The notes under the pieces are model-generated. The model did no database searches, had not been told where the DNA came from, and worked only from the letters and a program-made list of their open reading frames with translations. DNA of 64,000 bases from Trissonchulus latispiculum (lineage: Eukaryota > Nematoda > Enoplea > Enoplida > Ironidae): assembly GCA_030248195.1 (NCBI GenBank), contig JASAND010022049.1, positions 1 to 64,000 on the forward strand, read 5' to 3'. Each line of letters begins with the position of its first letter. Position 1 is the stretch's first letter. Shown piece by piece: positions 1 to 12,200 of the stretch. The position numbers and the translations under genes were made by a program.

Positions 1-248
1 TGACCTTAGCACAATGCTAGTTTTGCTCAAAAAGTCAAAAATATAATAGATCACAATAATATGATTGGACATTCAAGTTAGACAGGCAGAAAGTGCTGGA
101 CCTTGAAATCACCGTGCTCCCATGCATAAGATCAAAAATTAAATCCAGGGAAATCGTTTCTGGAGCACACCTTTTTTTCCTCTTATCGTATACATTATTT
201 CCGGGGAAACTTTTTAAACGAATTTTGACCAAAAAATGCTCATCTAAC

Positions 249-462
249 CTTATCCTTGGAATAGTAGGGCCCCTGGGCCTGCATCCGACGCAATCGGGGT
301 CAGGGACTCCGTGCAGCCCAGGGCGGAGAGTGCGGCTCTTGCCCCCCGATGATTTTTGGCCAAAAATGTAGGGCAGAGTGCCGAGCGCGGCGTCAACTCG
401 GCCAAAGCAGCTGTCTGACTGTGTTGGCCGGCAGAGGCCGCGGCCGAAGCACACCAAGATGC
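249..462 (-). pseudogene. Inverted broken copy of WDR59 linker exon
   Basis: On the minus strand this is the counterpart of the exon at 10635-10831. The acceptor context (TTTTTAG before GCATCTTGG) and the donor (AAG before GTTAG) are both still visible. It measures 214 nt against 197 nt, so the frame is lost: after the opening LGILVCFGR the translation departs from the right-arm version. It is read as a degraded inverted duplicate, not a functional exon. Confidence 0.75.
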
Positions 463-3443
463 CTAAAAACAATCTCAACATCTAGGTTAAGTTTGGCGCT
501 CTGCAGATCTGCACCTCCGTCTCTGACACAGGACTGCAAAAATTGGAAAAAAAAACTTGTCGGTTTGGTCCTCCCCATCGAGCGGCAACTAATATCCATA
601 AAAAGCGTCTATAAAATTAGCCACACTCTTACTTGCGGCGCTGGTATCGCTTTTGTAGTAAATTCGACCCTACAAGCTCCAATTCTTCATGAAAGTGGAT
701 GAAACTTTCCAAATACATTGTTTTCGTGCTCTTTAACATTCTGGGACCAGTCCCGGATTTTTGGGTGGAAAGATAAGAAAGTTTTGGTTTTTGCCCTTAT
801 TCTCTCAGTACATGGTCGCTACACCGGATTGGTTGTTATGGCTGATTATAGAGCACCAAAATGAACATTTTTGCTTTTACAACTTTTGAGCTACCTCTGG
901 TGGTTAAGGCAGTATAAGCCAAAAACGATTTTTGGGGTCAAAAAATGGCCATTTTTGAAGAAATCAGTTTTTTCAAAATTACTGCCAAATCTATAAGACA
1001 ATTTCGGCTTATTTATACTCAATCGATACACCGTCTAATTGCGCATTTTATCAATACCTATTCGCTGGAGTTCGTTACTTTAAACTAGAGAATTCGCCGA
1101 AAAACCATTTTGGCAAAATTGCGATCATGTTGTTTTGAACATTGATTTCTCAAAAGCTGTCCAATGGATTCGCGTGATTTTGGGCTGAATGAAAATTCGC
1201 CCTATTGCGGAGGGACATTTTTCTTGGTTTGAGCTAAAACATCTCCAGTTGTGAGAAAACTAAACAGACAGTTGCGAAATTTCGTGTCATCGCGCATTTG
1301 CCGGATTTTCTGAAGTACGGAGACTTGTTGAGCCAAATCCAAAAAAATGTTCTCGGCCCACATGTCCTTCATATCATGGCACAAGCAAAAATTTTGGCCG
1401 ATTCTACAGTTTTGAGAAATCGATGTTCAAAAATTTTTGGTCTATATTCAGTCTATCAGATGTCAGCATGTCGAAAGTTTTTTGCTATTTTTTGCCAATC
1501 TTGCTAGTTTTGTAAGCTCATGTTAATGTACAGATTATAAGCTTTAAAACGATGTATAAAGCTCTTTCCAACTCCCAAAATTGCGAAAGTTATAGCGTTT
1601 CGAAAAATCACCACAAAAGCACTGCACAAAAGGATACCAAGCGCCTCGCAGGTGCTGGTTCGGGTTCGTGTATTTTTGGGCTTTAAAAGCGCCAATTGTC
1701 GTTGAAATTTATTCAAATTTGCTACAATTACATTATTTACCCTATAAAATCATGTTAGAAAAGTTGCGGCTTGAAAATGTGAGTTTTGGAGAAATTAGCT
1801 TTATTCCGCCATAACTCGCACTGTGACCATTCCTACATGGATGAACGGTTCAGTAGTCATTCGAGACCTCTCACCAAGACCTACAACTTTGCTCTTGAGA
1901 GTTTTCTTCATTCCTTGAGGTTTAAGAGATAACAGCGAAAATTGATTTTCGAGGTCCAAAACCGGCCATTTTTCGAAAACGTTTTTTGTTTCCAACAGCA
2001 CATTCTAAGCTTTAAAATGATATAAAATTATTGTTGAACTCCAAAATTGAGCAATTACAGTCTTTCAAAATTTGCTGCAAATACCTCAACGGCAAATCTA
2101 CTTGCATAATGTTTTCGATTTTCCTATCTCCTTGATTTCTTACTTTTATTTTCAAAACGGTATATTTTGGTGAGCTTTAAAATTAAAGTAGTAAAGTCTA
2201 CGGTTAGAGGGAAAATTTCACAAAGTTGAGGCCAAAGATATTGCGCCAAACATAGGTAGTAGAAATATGTTGTCTACAAAAAATCTACGGACAAACGTGG
2301 AGCGAATTCGACAAATTTTACATTAAAATAACGCGTCGTTAAATTACGTTGTTTTGGGAATGGACCCCCCCCCCCCAAGGTACTGGTAAGCTTTGTAAAA
2401 ATCTCGACTTACAAGCTTCAATTTCTTATGAAAGTGGGTGAAACTTTCCAAACAATTTGAGTTTCGCGCTCTTTAACATTCTCGGAGAAAACTTGATTTT
2501 TGTTTAAAGATAAGAAAGTTTTGTTTTTGCCCTTATTCTCAGTACATAGTTACACCGGATTGGCAATAAGGGCTGAAAAGAGGGCACAATATGAAACATT
2601 TTTTGCTTTACAACTTTTGAGCGTTTCCTCTAGTGGCTACAGTAGCGGTAGTTGCCGATTTTGGGGTCAAAAAATGGCCATTTTTTGAAGAAATCAGTTT
2701 TTTCAAAAATTACTGCCAAATCTTACAGATTTCTCGGCTTATATTTATACTCAATCGATACACCATCTTCAATTGCGCATTTTATTAATACTCTCATTCT
2801 CGTTGGAGTTCGTTGTTTTAGCTTCAAAGAATTCGCCGAAAAACCATTTTGGCAAAAATTGTGATTATTTTGTTTTGAACATTGATTCTTCAAAACTGCC
2901 CAATGGATTCGCGTGATTGGCTGAATGAAAATTCGCCTATTAGAAGGACAACATTTTCTGATTTGAGCTAAAACGTCTTCCAAGTTGTGAGAAAACTGAA
3001 TGTTCCGTGCTCATCGCGCATTTGCCGGATTTTCTGAGTTCTGTGGTTGAGCCAAATCCAAAAAATTGTCCTCGGCCCACATGTCCTTCATATCATGGCA
3101 CAAAAAGAATTTTTGGCCGATTCTACAGTTTTGTCGATGTTCAAAAATTTTTGTCCATATTCGCTCCGTCAGACGTCTTTACAAACTTTTCCCCAGTTCT
3201 TTTCCAATTTGTTAGTTTCGTAAGCTAATATTACCAATGTACAGATTATAAGCTTTAAAAGTTGGCGCTCTTTTCCAACTCCCCAAAATTGCGAAAAAGC
3301 TTCAGGTATGTTTCAAAATCATCACAACACACTGCACGCGAAACCAGCACCTTTAAAGTAACCAAATTTTTGCCGACTTTTACTCTCACTATACGCAGCC
3401 TACTACACGTAGCAAAAACCGGCTATAAAGTAGACAGACTCAC

Positions 3444-3722
3444 CACAAAAAATCTTGCACCACTGGTATAATTCTAAAGGCACTTTGGCGTCTTGAAAAG
3501 ATCAGGGTCATCCCTATGCGGGGGGGGTAGGATCGGAGTGGGAAGGGCATGACAGCCACTGGCTTGGTCCAGGGGGGTGGTGACCGTATTGGGAAGCCCG
3601 GTGTCGCCCCCAGCGAAATTCCAAAGTTGCCCCGCGTCAAGGACCTGTTCCACGAGGCCGGGTAGGGACCGCAGACACTGGGTGGCAGAGGCCTGCCGAA
3701 CGGTGCTGAGCTCTTCTAGGTG
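3444..3722 (-). pseudogene. Inverted broken copy of WDR59 RWD-end exon
   Basis: Minus-strand counterpart of the exon at 6756-7044, with the same pyrimidine tract and TTTTTCAG acceptor. Residues HLEELSTVRQASATQCLRSL are intact, but the conserved FQDAK..PFRRTSGARF segment is out of frame because of indels. It measures 279 nt against 289 nt in the right arm. The sequence is recognisable and the frame is broken. Confidence 0.8.
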
Positions 3723-4216
3723 CTGAAAAATTCCGGAAAAGAAAAATATTAGAAAAAACAAAATGAAAATAACACACTAAAAATATACTGTACTATACTG
3801 ATAAGAAAGATATAAATGTGAAGTAATGCATGACTGGTGTAGATAACGTGCATAAGTTAGGATGCGTGTTTATTTTCCTCTTTCCGCAGTATATGAAGTT
3901 AACACAAAATATAGAAGTCCGACCCACAAAATAGAAGCAACAGATACTTGTGTTGTAACAGTAGCAATATTCAATGACAAAGAAAAGGCGATGAAACAAA
4001 TAATATGCACCAGCAAAAATGCAAGCTGAGGTAGCTGATTTGGACATACGTACAATCATGACGATGATACGCAAACGCTTATGAAACAAGTTAGTTTACA
4101 CTTTTATTTTCCTTTTCCGCTGTCACACTCTTGTCACACTCTGTAGTTATTATGTATATACTCTTGACTCTTGACCTGTCCATTTAATGCCAGCCAACAT
4201 GACAGACACCACCAAC

Positions 4217-4392
4217 CTTAAGCAACATGCTTCCCGGTCTCCGTCGGCAGAAGGTGGTGCTCACCCTAACCGAGAGGTCACACGTGACAGCTGTCATTGG
4301 CGGCGCGTTACTGGTCAAAATGGGGACAGTTGAACCAAATGTTGTCGTAGCATTACAGCTGACGGCAACCGCACCACCAACATATCCAACCC
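4217..4392 (-). pseudogene. Inverted copy of the WDR59 RWD exon
   Basis: Minus-strand counterpart of the exon at 6126-6293, with acceptor TGTATGTAG and donor AAG/GTTGGT. It is 176 nt against 168 nt, and the extra bases change the frame. A short stretch reads MTAVTCDLSVRVSTTF in one frame. Probably non-functional. Confidence 0.55.
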
Positions 4393-5034
4393 CTACATAC
4401 ACAGAGTCAACACCGACAACGTGTAGAAAAAGTATGCACTAATTCGGGGGGGGGGGGGGTATTGGGTTCAATGAACCCCCCCCCCAGGGGGGTCCAAACT
4501 ACTCTGCTCATAGTTAACCAAAAAATCCCAGTTCGTTTTTATCAGCATTCAGCAGGAAACAGCCCCAGTAAGTAATTCCGCAAAGCCCAGTGGGGGGAAG
4601 GCGAACAGTTTTCAGATTTAGCAACGACAGTTTCGCAGTTTCGATGATTCTTCGTCGACAATTTTGAAATTTCACTCTTTAAAAGTCAAATATTGCATGA
4701 ACTGGAACAACTGTTCCACTACGTACATGCATAAAACTAGTTTCCAATTTAGCCCCTCCTTAAATGTCTGAACTTTTTCATGTCCAATTTTCGCAGCCAA
4801 CAAGACTTATACTGTGTATACGTACTTGAAATTCAGTTGGGTATTCAAGATGAGCATGTTATAAACCTAAGCTTAAACCTAGGAGTCAAATTATCCTGCA
4901 AACCCAGACCCCACACAAACGCAAGCTAAGAGGCAAGCAGAACTCGGAAAATAAAGCACAGATTAATAACACTGAACACATTGTATCCAAGAATAAAAAT
5001 CAAGAAACAAAACTAATTAATCAATTAATCAGCA

Positions 5035-5509
5035 CCTGCCAAAAACCCTACTTCAATCGTTGGGCTGAGTCGAAGTTTCCGAACTGATTGCAGTTCCTGA
5101 CGAACCGGATTCGGTTCCGAGCCAACCGAAATGGGCCTTGCGGCCGACCCGGACCTGAGGACACGGTCCCTCCTCCGGTCGTAGAAGGGACCGCGGGGAA
5201 TTCTCTCCGACTGGGGGCGGTATCATGGATACCGGTTCACTGGAGCGCAGTTGCGCATTTGCAGATTTCGTCAGCAGTCCCCCGGGCGGGAGGCTGCGTC
5301 GATCTGACGTCGCCAGGCATTAAGGTCGCGTGACTGTTGGCCGCGGCCAATCAGCCTGACGAGGAGAGCGATCCTAGCGGGGTCCCTGCCGCCCCAGACC
5401 CCCTCAAAAATGACAAGATGCCAGAAGAAGATTCGCCAGTCGTAACCGGCGGGATAGCAGTCGTCCTTTCTGAGGAGGATCCCAATTGGGGGTTTGAGCG
5501 AGGTGGTCA
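5035..5509 (+). other. GC-rich unpaired loop of the palindrome with an interrupted open frame
   Basis: This is the only unpaired part of the 11-kb palindrome and is clearly GC-richer than either arm. The + frame starting at 5088 is open to TGA 5331-5333, then open again in the same frame to TGA 5514-5516. The second half is acidic and proline-rich (PDEESDPSGVPAAPDPLKND, then SEEDPNWGFERG). That fits the low-complexity linker expected upstream of the RWD domain of WDR59, but it is too unconserved to assign. A possible acceptor (CAATCAG) lies at 5354 and possible donors lie near 5501-5505. It could instead be captured non-coding sequence. Confidence 0.35.
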
Positions 5510-6125
5510 GTGCTGATTAATTGATTAATTAGTTTTGTTTCTTGATTTTTATTCTTGATACGTGTTCAGTGTTATTAATCTGTGCTTTATTCTCCGAGTT
5601 CTGCTTGCCTCTTAGCTTGCGTTTGTGTGGGGTCTGGGTTTGCAGGATAATTTGGATCCTAGGTTTAAGCTAGGTTTATAACATGCTCATCTTTTTTGAA
5701 TACCCAACTGAATTTCACGTACGTATACACAGTATAAGTCTTGTTTGCTGCGAAAATTGGACAGGAAAAAGTTCCAGATATTTGCTGAGGGGCTAAATTG
5801 GAAACTAGCCTTATGCATGTACGTAGTGCAGTTGTTCCAGTTCATGCAATATTTGACTTTTGAAGAGTGAAATTTCAAAATTGTCGACGAAGCATCATGA
5901 AACTGCGAAACTGTCGTTGCTAAATCTGAAAACTGTTCGCTTTCCCCCACTGGGCTTTGCGGAATTACTTACTGGGGCTGCTTCCTGCTGATGCTGATAA
6001 AAACGAACTGGGATTTTTTGCTAACTATGAGCAGAGTAGTTTGGACCCCCTGGGGGGGGGGGTTCATCGAACCCATACTGCATACTTTTTTCTACACGTT
6101 GTCGGTGTTGACTCTGTGTATGTAG

Positions 6126-6293
6126 GTTGATGTGTTTGGTGGTACGGCTGCCGTCACTGTAATGCTACGACAGCATCTGGTCCAACTGTCCCTCATTTTG
6201 ACCAGTAACGCGGCCAATGACAGCTGTCACGTGACCTTCCGGTTGGGCGACAGCACCACCCTGCCGACTGAGACTGGGAAGCTGTTGCTTAAG
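6126..6293 (+). CDS. WDR59: WDR59 exon: first half of RWD domain
   Basis: Acceptor TGTATGTAG (its TAG is an in-frame stop just outside the exon) and donor AAG/GTTGGT, 56 codons, phase 0 to 0. Residues LILTSNAANDSCHVTF..GKLLLK resemble the WDR59 RWD strand region. This is the weakest of the exons because the similarity is short and the next RWD exon is missing. Confidence 0.5.
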
Positions 6294-9200
6294 GTTGGTG
6301 CGTCTCTGTCTTGTTGGCTGGCATTAAATGGACAGGCAAGAGTCAAGAGTATATACATAATAACTAAGAGTGTGACAAGAGTGTGACAGTGGAAAAGGAA
6401 AAATAGTGGTACGTAAACTAACTTGTTTCTATAAGCGTTTGCGTATCATCGTCATGATTGTACGTATGTCCAAATCAGCTACCTCAGCTTGCATTTTTGC
6501 TGGTGCATATTATTTGTTTGGCCTTTTTGTTACTGTTATTGCTACTGTTACAACAAAGTATCTGTTACTTCTATTTTGTGGGTCGGACTTCTATATTTTG
6601 TGTTAACTTCATATATTCTGGAAGAGGAAAATAAAAACTTTTCCTATAGTCATGCACTATCACACCATTTCCCTTTCATTATTCACATTGTATATTTTTA
6701 GTGTGTTATTTTCATTTTGTTTTTTCTAATATTTTTCTTTTCCGGAATTTTTCAGCACCTAGAAGAGCTCAGCACCGTTCGGCAGGCCTCTGCCACCCAG
6801 TGTCTGCGGTCCCTACCCGGCCTCGTGGAACAGGTCCTTGACGCGGGGGCACCCCTGGGAATTTCGGGGGGCGACCCCCCTTCGGGGGCTTCCAATACGG
6901 TCACCACCCCCCTGGAATTGGCCAGTGGCTGTCATGCCCTTCCGACCCCAATTTTACCCTCACCCCGCATAGGGATGACCCTGTCTTTTCAAGACGCCAA
7001 AGTGCCTTTTAGACGGACCAGTGGTGCCAGATTTTCCAGTGTTGGTGAGGGCTCACAGTCTACTTTATAGCTGGTTTTTTTGCTACGTGTAGTAGGCTGC
7101 ATGTATATAGTGGAAATAAAAGTCGGCAAAAATTTGGTTACTTAAGGTGCTGGTTTCCTTTTGTGCAGTGCTGTTGTGATGATTTTTTGAAACGCTATAA
7201 CTTTCGCAATTTTGGGAGTTGGAAAGAGCTTTATACATCGTTTTAAAGCTTATAATCTGTACATTAATATTAGCTTACGAAACTTGCTAAATTGGAAAGA
7301 AACTAGGAAAAAGTTTCCGACATGCTGACATCTGACAGACTGAATATGGACCAAAAATTTTTGAACATCGATTTCTCAAAACTGTAGAATCGGCCAAAAA
7401 TTCTTTTTGTGCCATGATATGAAGGACATGTGGGCCGAGGGACAATTTTTTGGATTTGGCTCAACAAGTCCCAGAACTCCAGAAAATCCGGCAAATGCGC
7501 GATGACACGAAATTTCGTAACTTTCTATTCAGTTTTCTCACAACTGGAGACGTTTTAGCTCAAATCAAGAAAAATGTCCTTCCGCAATAGGGCGAATTTT
7601 CATTCAGCCAAAAATCACGCGAATCCATTGGGCAGTTTTTGAGAAATCAATGTTCAAAACAAAATAATCACAATTTTGCCAAAATGGTTTTTCGGCGAAT
7701 TCCCTAGCTTAAAGCAACGAACTCCAACGAATGGGTATTGATAAAATGCGCAATTGGACGGTGTATCGATTGAGTATAAATAAGCCGAAATTGTCTGTAA
7801 GATTTGGCAGTAATTTTGAAAAACTGATTTCTTCAAAAATGGCCATTTTTTGACCCCAAAAATCGTATTTGGCTACCGCTGCCTTAACCACTAGAGGTAG
7901 CTCAAAAGTTGTAAAAGCAAAAATGTTCATATTGGTGCCCTCTTTTCAGCCATAACAACCAATCCGGTGTAGCGACTATGTACTGAGAGAATAAGGGCAA
8001 AAACCAAAACTTTCTTATCTTTAAACCTAAAAATCCAGGACTGCTCCGAGAATGTTAAAGAGCACGAAAATAAGGTATTTGGAAAGTTTCACCCACTTTC
8101 ATAAAGAATTGAAGCTTGTAGGGTCGAATTTACACAAAGCGATACCAGTACCTTAAGGGGGGGGGTCCATTCCAAGGTAACGTAATTTAACATTTTAGCG
8201 TTATTTTAATGTAAAATTTGTCCAGATTCATCCACGTTTGTCCGTAGATTTTTTGTAGACAACTATTTCTACTACCTATGTTTAACACAATATGTAACCT
8301 CAACTTTGAGGTGAAATTTCCCTCTAACCGTAAGACTTTACTACTTTAATTTTAAAAACTCGCTAAAATATACCGTTTGGAAAATAAAATATGTAAAAAT
8401 CAAGGAGATAGGAGAAAATCGAAAACATTATACAGAAATGGAGCCCCCCTTTAAGGTGCTGGTTCGGGTATTTGCAGCAAATTTTGAAAGACTGTAATTT
8501 GCTCAATTTTTGGAGTTCAACAATAATTTTTATATCATTTTAAAGCTTAGAATGTGCTTGTTACAACTAGGTACAGTATAACTGTCTCATTTCAACTCTT
8601 CGGCTTGAACAACATAATATTTGAACAACGACTTGCAATAACATGAAAACAATTTTTGAACATGGATTTCTCGAAGTGTGGGAAAACTCACGAAAAGCGA
8701 CCAGTTCAGGCTTCAAAAGAAACGTCTTCCCGAGGGCTATGTTTTCTGAAATTGTTTCACGAGTAAAGAAGCTCAAGATTTTGAGAAAAACGTAAATTTG
8801 GTCCGACTTTCGTCAAAATTTTCAAGTTTGGACGCTTATTTCTCTCGAACTGAAAGTCAAAATGCAAAACCATGAAAAATAGCCCTCGGCAATTGTCTCA
8901 AGAATACATGTGTAAAGCCGTTTTTTTAATTGATTGCATGAGTTGAGAGAAATCCGTGTTCAAAACAATCTAGTTGCTATTTTCAAAATTTCACATTTTC
9001 GCTGCTGTGCGCCGGCAGAGATACCGCAGAGAGCTCTCCTTTGGGCGTAAGATGTCCTTTAGAACCACAAATATGGACAATACTTGACCGACGGACCAGA
9101 GCTGTTGAAGCTGTCAAAATCCTGTAATATTTGATTTTTCGAAAAATGGCCGGTTTTGGACCTCGAAAATCAATTTTCGCTGTTATCTCTTAAACCTCAA

Positions 9201-12200
9201 GGAATCGAAGAAAACTCTCAAGAGCAAAGTTGTAGGTCTTGGTGAGAGGATTCGAATGACTATAAGTTCATCCATGTAGGGTGGTCACAGTGCAAGTTAT
9301 GGCGGAATAAAGCTAATTTCTCCAAAACTCACATTTTCAAGCCGCGACTTTTCTAACATGTTTTATAGGGTAAATAATGTAATTGTAGCAAATTTGAATA
9401 AATTTCAACGACAATTGCGCTTTTAAAGCCCAAAAATACACGAACCCGAACCAGCACCTTAAGGTGCTGGTACCCTTTTGTGCAGTGCTTTTGTGGTGAT
9501 TTTTCGAAACGCTATAACTTTCGCAATTTTGGGAGTTGGAAAGAGCTTTATACATCGTTTTAAAGCTTATAATCTGTAGATTAGCATGAGCTTACGAAAC
9601 TAGCAAAATTGGCAAAAAATAGCAAAAAACTTCCGACATGCTGACATCTGATAGACTGAATATAGACCAAAAATTTTTGAACATCGATTTCTCAAAACTG
9701 TAGAATCGGCCAAAATTTTTTCTTGTGCCATGATATGAAGGACATGTGGGCCGAGGGACATTTTTTTGGATTTGGCTCAACAAGTCTCAGTACTCCAGAA
9801 AATCCGGCAAATGCGCGATGACACGAAATTTCGAAACTTTCTGTTCAGTTTTCTCACAACTGGAGATGTTTTAGCTCAAACCAAGAAAAATGTCCCTCCG
9901 CAATAGGGCGAATTTTCATTCAGCCCACAATCACGCGAATCCATTGGACAGTTTTTGAGAAATCAATGTTCAAAACAAAATAATCACAATTTTGCCAAAA
10001 TGGTTTTTCGGCGAATTCCCTAGCTTAATGCAACGAACTCCTAGCGAATAGGTATTGATAATATGCGCAATTGGACGGTGTATCGATTGAGTATAAATAA
10101 GCCGAAATTGTCTGTAAGATTTGGCAGTAATTTTAAAAAACTGATTTCGTCAAAAATGGCCATTTTTTGACCCCAAAAATCGTTTTTGGCTTATACTGCC
10201 TTAACCACTAGAGATAGTTCAAAGGTTGTAAAAGCAAAGAAGTTCATTTTTGTGCCCTCTTTCCAACCATAACAACCAATCCGGTGTAGCGACTATGTAC
10301 TGAGAGAATAATGGCAAAAACCAAAACTTTCTCATCTTTACACCTAAAAATCTGGGACTGGTCCCAAAATGTTAAAGAGCACGAAAACAATGTATTTGGA
10401 AAGTTTCATCCACTTTCATGAAGAATTGGAGCTTGTAGGGTCGAATTTACACAAAGCGATACCAGCACCTTAAGTAAGAGTGTGGCTTATTTATAGACAC
10501 TTTTTTATGGATATTAGTTACCCTTCGATGGGGGAGGCTCGCTCGACAAGTTTTTTTTCCAATTTTTGCAGTCCTGTGTCAGAACGGAGGTATCTGCAGA
10601 GGTAAACTTAACCTAGATATTGAATTGTTTTTAGGCATCTTGGTGTGCTTCGGCCGCATTCTGCCGGCCAACAGTCAGACAATGCTGGCCGAAAAGACGC
10701 CGCGCTCAATGGCCTCTCTGCCCTCATTTTTGGCCAAAATATCATCGGGGGCAGAGCCCGCCCCTGGGCTACGGGTCCTGACCCCGGTCACGTCGGATGC
10801 AGGCTCAGGGCCCTACTATTCCAAGGATAAGGTTAGATGAGCATTTTTGGTCAAAATTCGTTTAAAAAGGTTTCCCCGGAAATAATGTATACATAAGAGA
10901 AAAAAGGTGTGCTCCAGAAACGTTTCCCCGGATTTAATTTTTGATCTTATGCATGGGAGCAGATTTCAAGGTCCAGCTTTCTGCCTGTCTAACTTGAATG
11001 TCCAATCATATTATTGTGATCTATTATATTTTGACTTTTGAGCAAAACTAGCATTGTGCTAAGGTCACAGGAATGGCGTATTTAGGTTATTTAGTTTTGG
11101 CTTTATCTTGACTTCGTTTGCATGAGACTATTTACCTTCTAAGCTTTCAATGCATCATGGCTATGTAGTGTATATATGCACAAGAAATAAAAATGCTCCG
11201 CTGGAGCATGAAAAAAGTAATATGGGTTATGGTGAGGTTGTAAAATCAAGAGAGGACTAGTCTTTAAAATGCTTAATATGGGGCTAGGTTCAAAAATAGA
11301 AGAGGACTAGGTTGTGAGCGAATTAATATGGGCACAGCTTCGCCGAACAACCCATATTCGCGGTTTGTAAATGTAAATTATTATGCATATCCGCGATACA
11401 TTTAGTTTATAGTTCATAAATAATCTACAGCTACGGTATGTGTTCGAGCTTTATTCGAACTTATATTTTAGCAAACGTTTTCTTCGATAAATGCTTTATA
11501 CTAACCTGCGCAATTTACGTATCCATTTATACGGAAAATTTATATTCAAGAATAATTTAGGACTCTCCGACAATCTTCTATTTCCTCCTGACTTGGACCA
11601 ATAGCTTTAGCATCATAGCCTTAGATCTCTCCTAGTAGTAGAGCCTGCCGTAGTTCAACACAACAAAATGATGATAATTTACGTATATATTCCTAGCTAG
11701 TCTAACAGTGCATGCAAACAGCTATATTCAATGAGTATTCAACGTTTAAATTTTTTATTGACTGACATTGATAGCTCTAAGCTAAGACGAAACGTGAAAT
11801 CCCGCGAATATGGGTTGTTCGGCGAAGCTGTGCCCATATTAATTCGCTCACAACCTAGTCCTCTTATATTTTTGAACCTAGCCCCATATTAAGCATTTTA
11901 AAGACTAGTCCTCTCTTGATTTTACAACCTCACCATAACCCATATTACTTTTTTCATGCTCCAGCGGAGCATTTTTATTTCTTGTCCTTCTGTCATTTTA
12001 AAGGATCCCTTTCCAGCAATGGGGTAATGGATACAAGGAGCTTGAACAGTGCCCTGATTATATAAATATATAGTACCACTGAATTCTCACCTCCGCCCCA
12101 AGCTTCGGCCGCTGCAACCTGTGTTTGTGGGTAGTATAAGGATAAAACTTTTTCGCCTCCCCAAAGAGTTCGACAGTATGCCCATCGTGTTCAGCGACAC

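Larger units (their letters stand above)
1..5034. repeat. Left arm of the 11-kb inverted repeat
   Basis: This arm is an imperfect reverse complement of 5510-11067. Position 1 (TGACCTTAGCACAATGC) pairs with the segment ending near 11067 (GCATTGTGCTAAGGTCA), and the pairing can be followed through about 2040/8510, 2360/8165, 3430/7080 and 5025/5520. Clean stretches look about 94% alike by eye, while 2400-3460 is noisier. The right arm carries about 560 bp near 8570-9120 that this arm lacks. The arm contains inverted, broken copies of three WDR59 exons and of the TTAA-flanked intron elements. The true left edge may lie outside the window. Confidence 0.9.
5510..11067. repeat. Right arm of the 11-kb inverted repeat
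   Basis: Reverse complement partner of 1-5034. Unlike the left arm it contains open WDR59 exons in the orientation and splice phase of the downstream gene, so it is probably the original copy. The intron between 7044 and 10635 is almost entirely made of three roughly 1-kb TTAA-flanked elements. Confidence 0.9.

Noticed and set aside
5210..5333. GAVSWIP..AH..SS..VDL in the loop as a WD40 blade of WDR59
   Set aside because: It loosely resembles the first blade but would be next to the linker, far from its place in the protein. Similarity is too short and interrupted.
6400..6620. Missing second RWD exon of WDR59
   Set aside because: Several open frames exist (for example CPNQLPQLAFLLV) but none has matching acceptor, donor and phase, so no exon was called.
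1..11067. The palindrome as one giant fold-back transposon with captured gene pieces
   Set aside because: The right-arm exons join the downstream WDR59 exons in phase and order, so the arm is part of the host gene rather than captured cargo.
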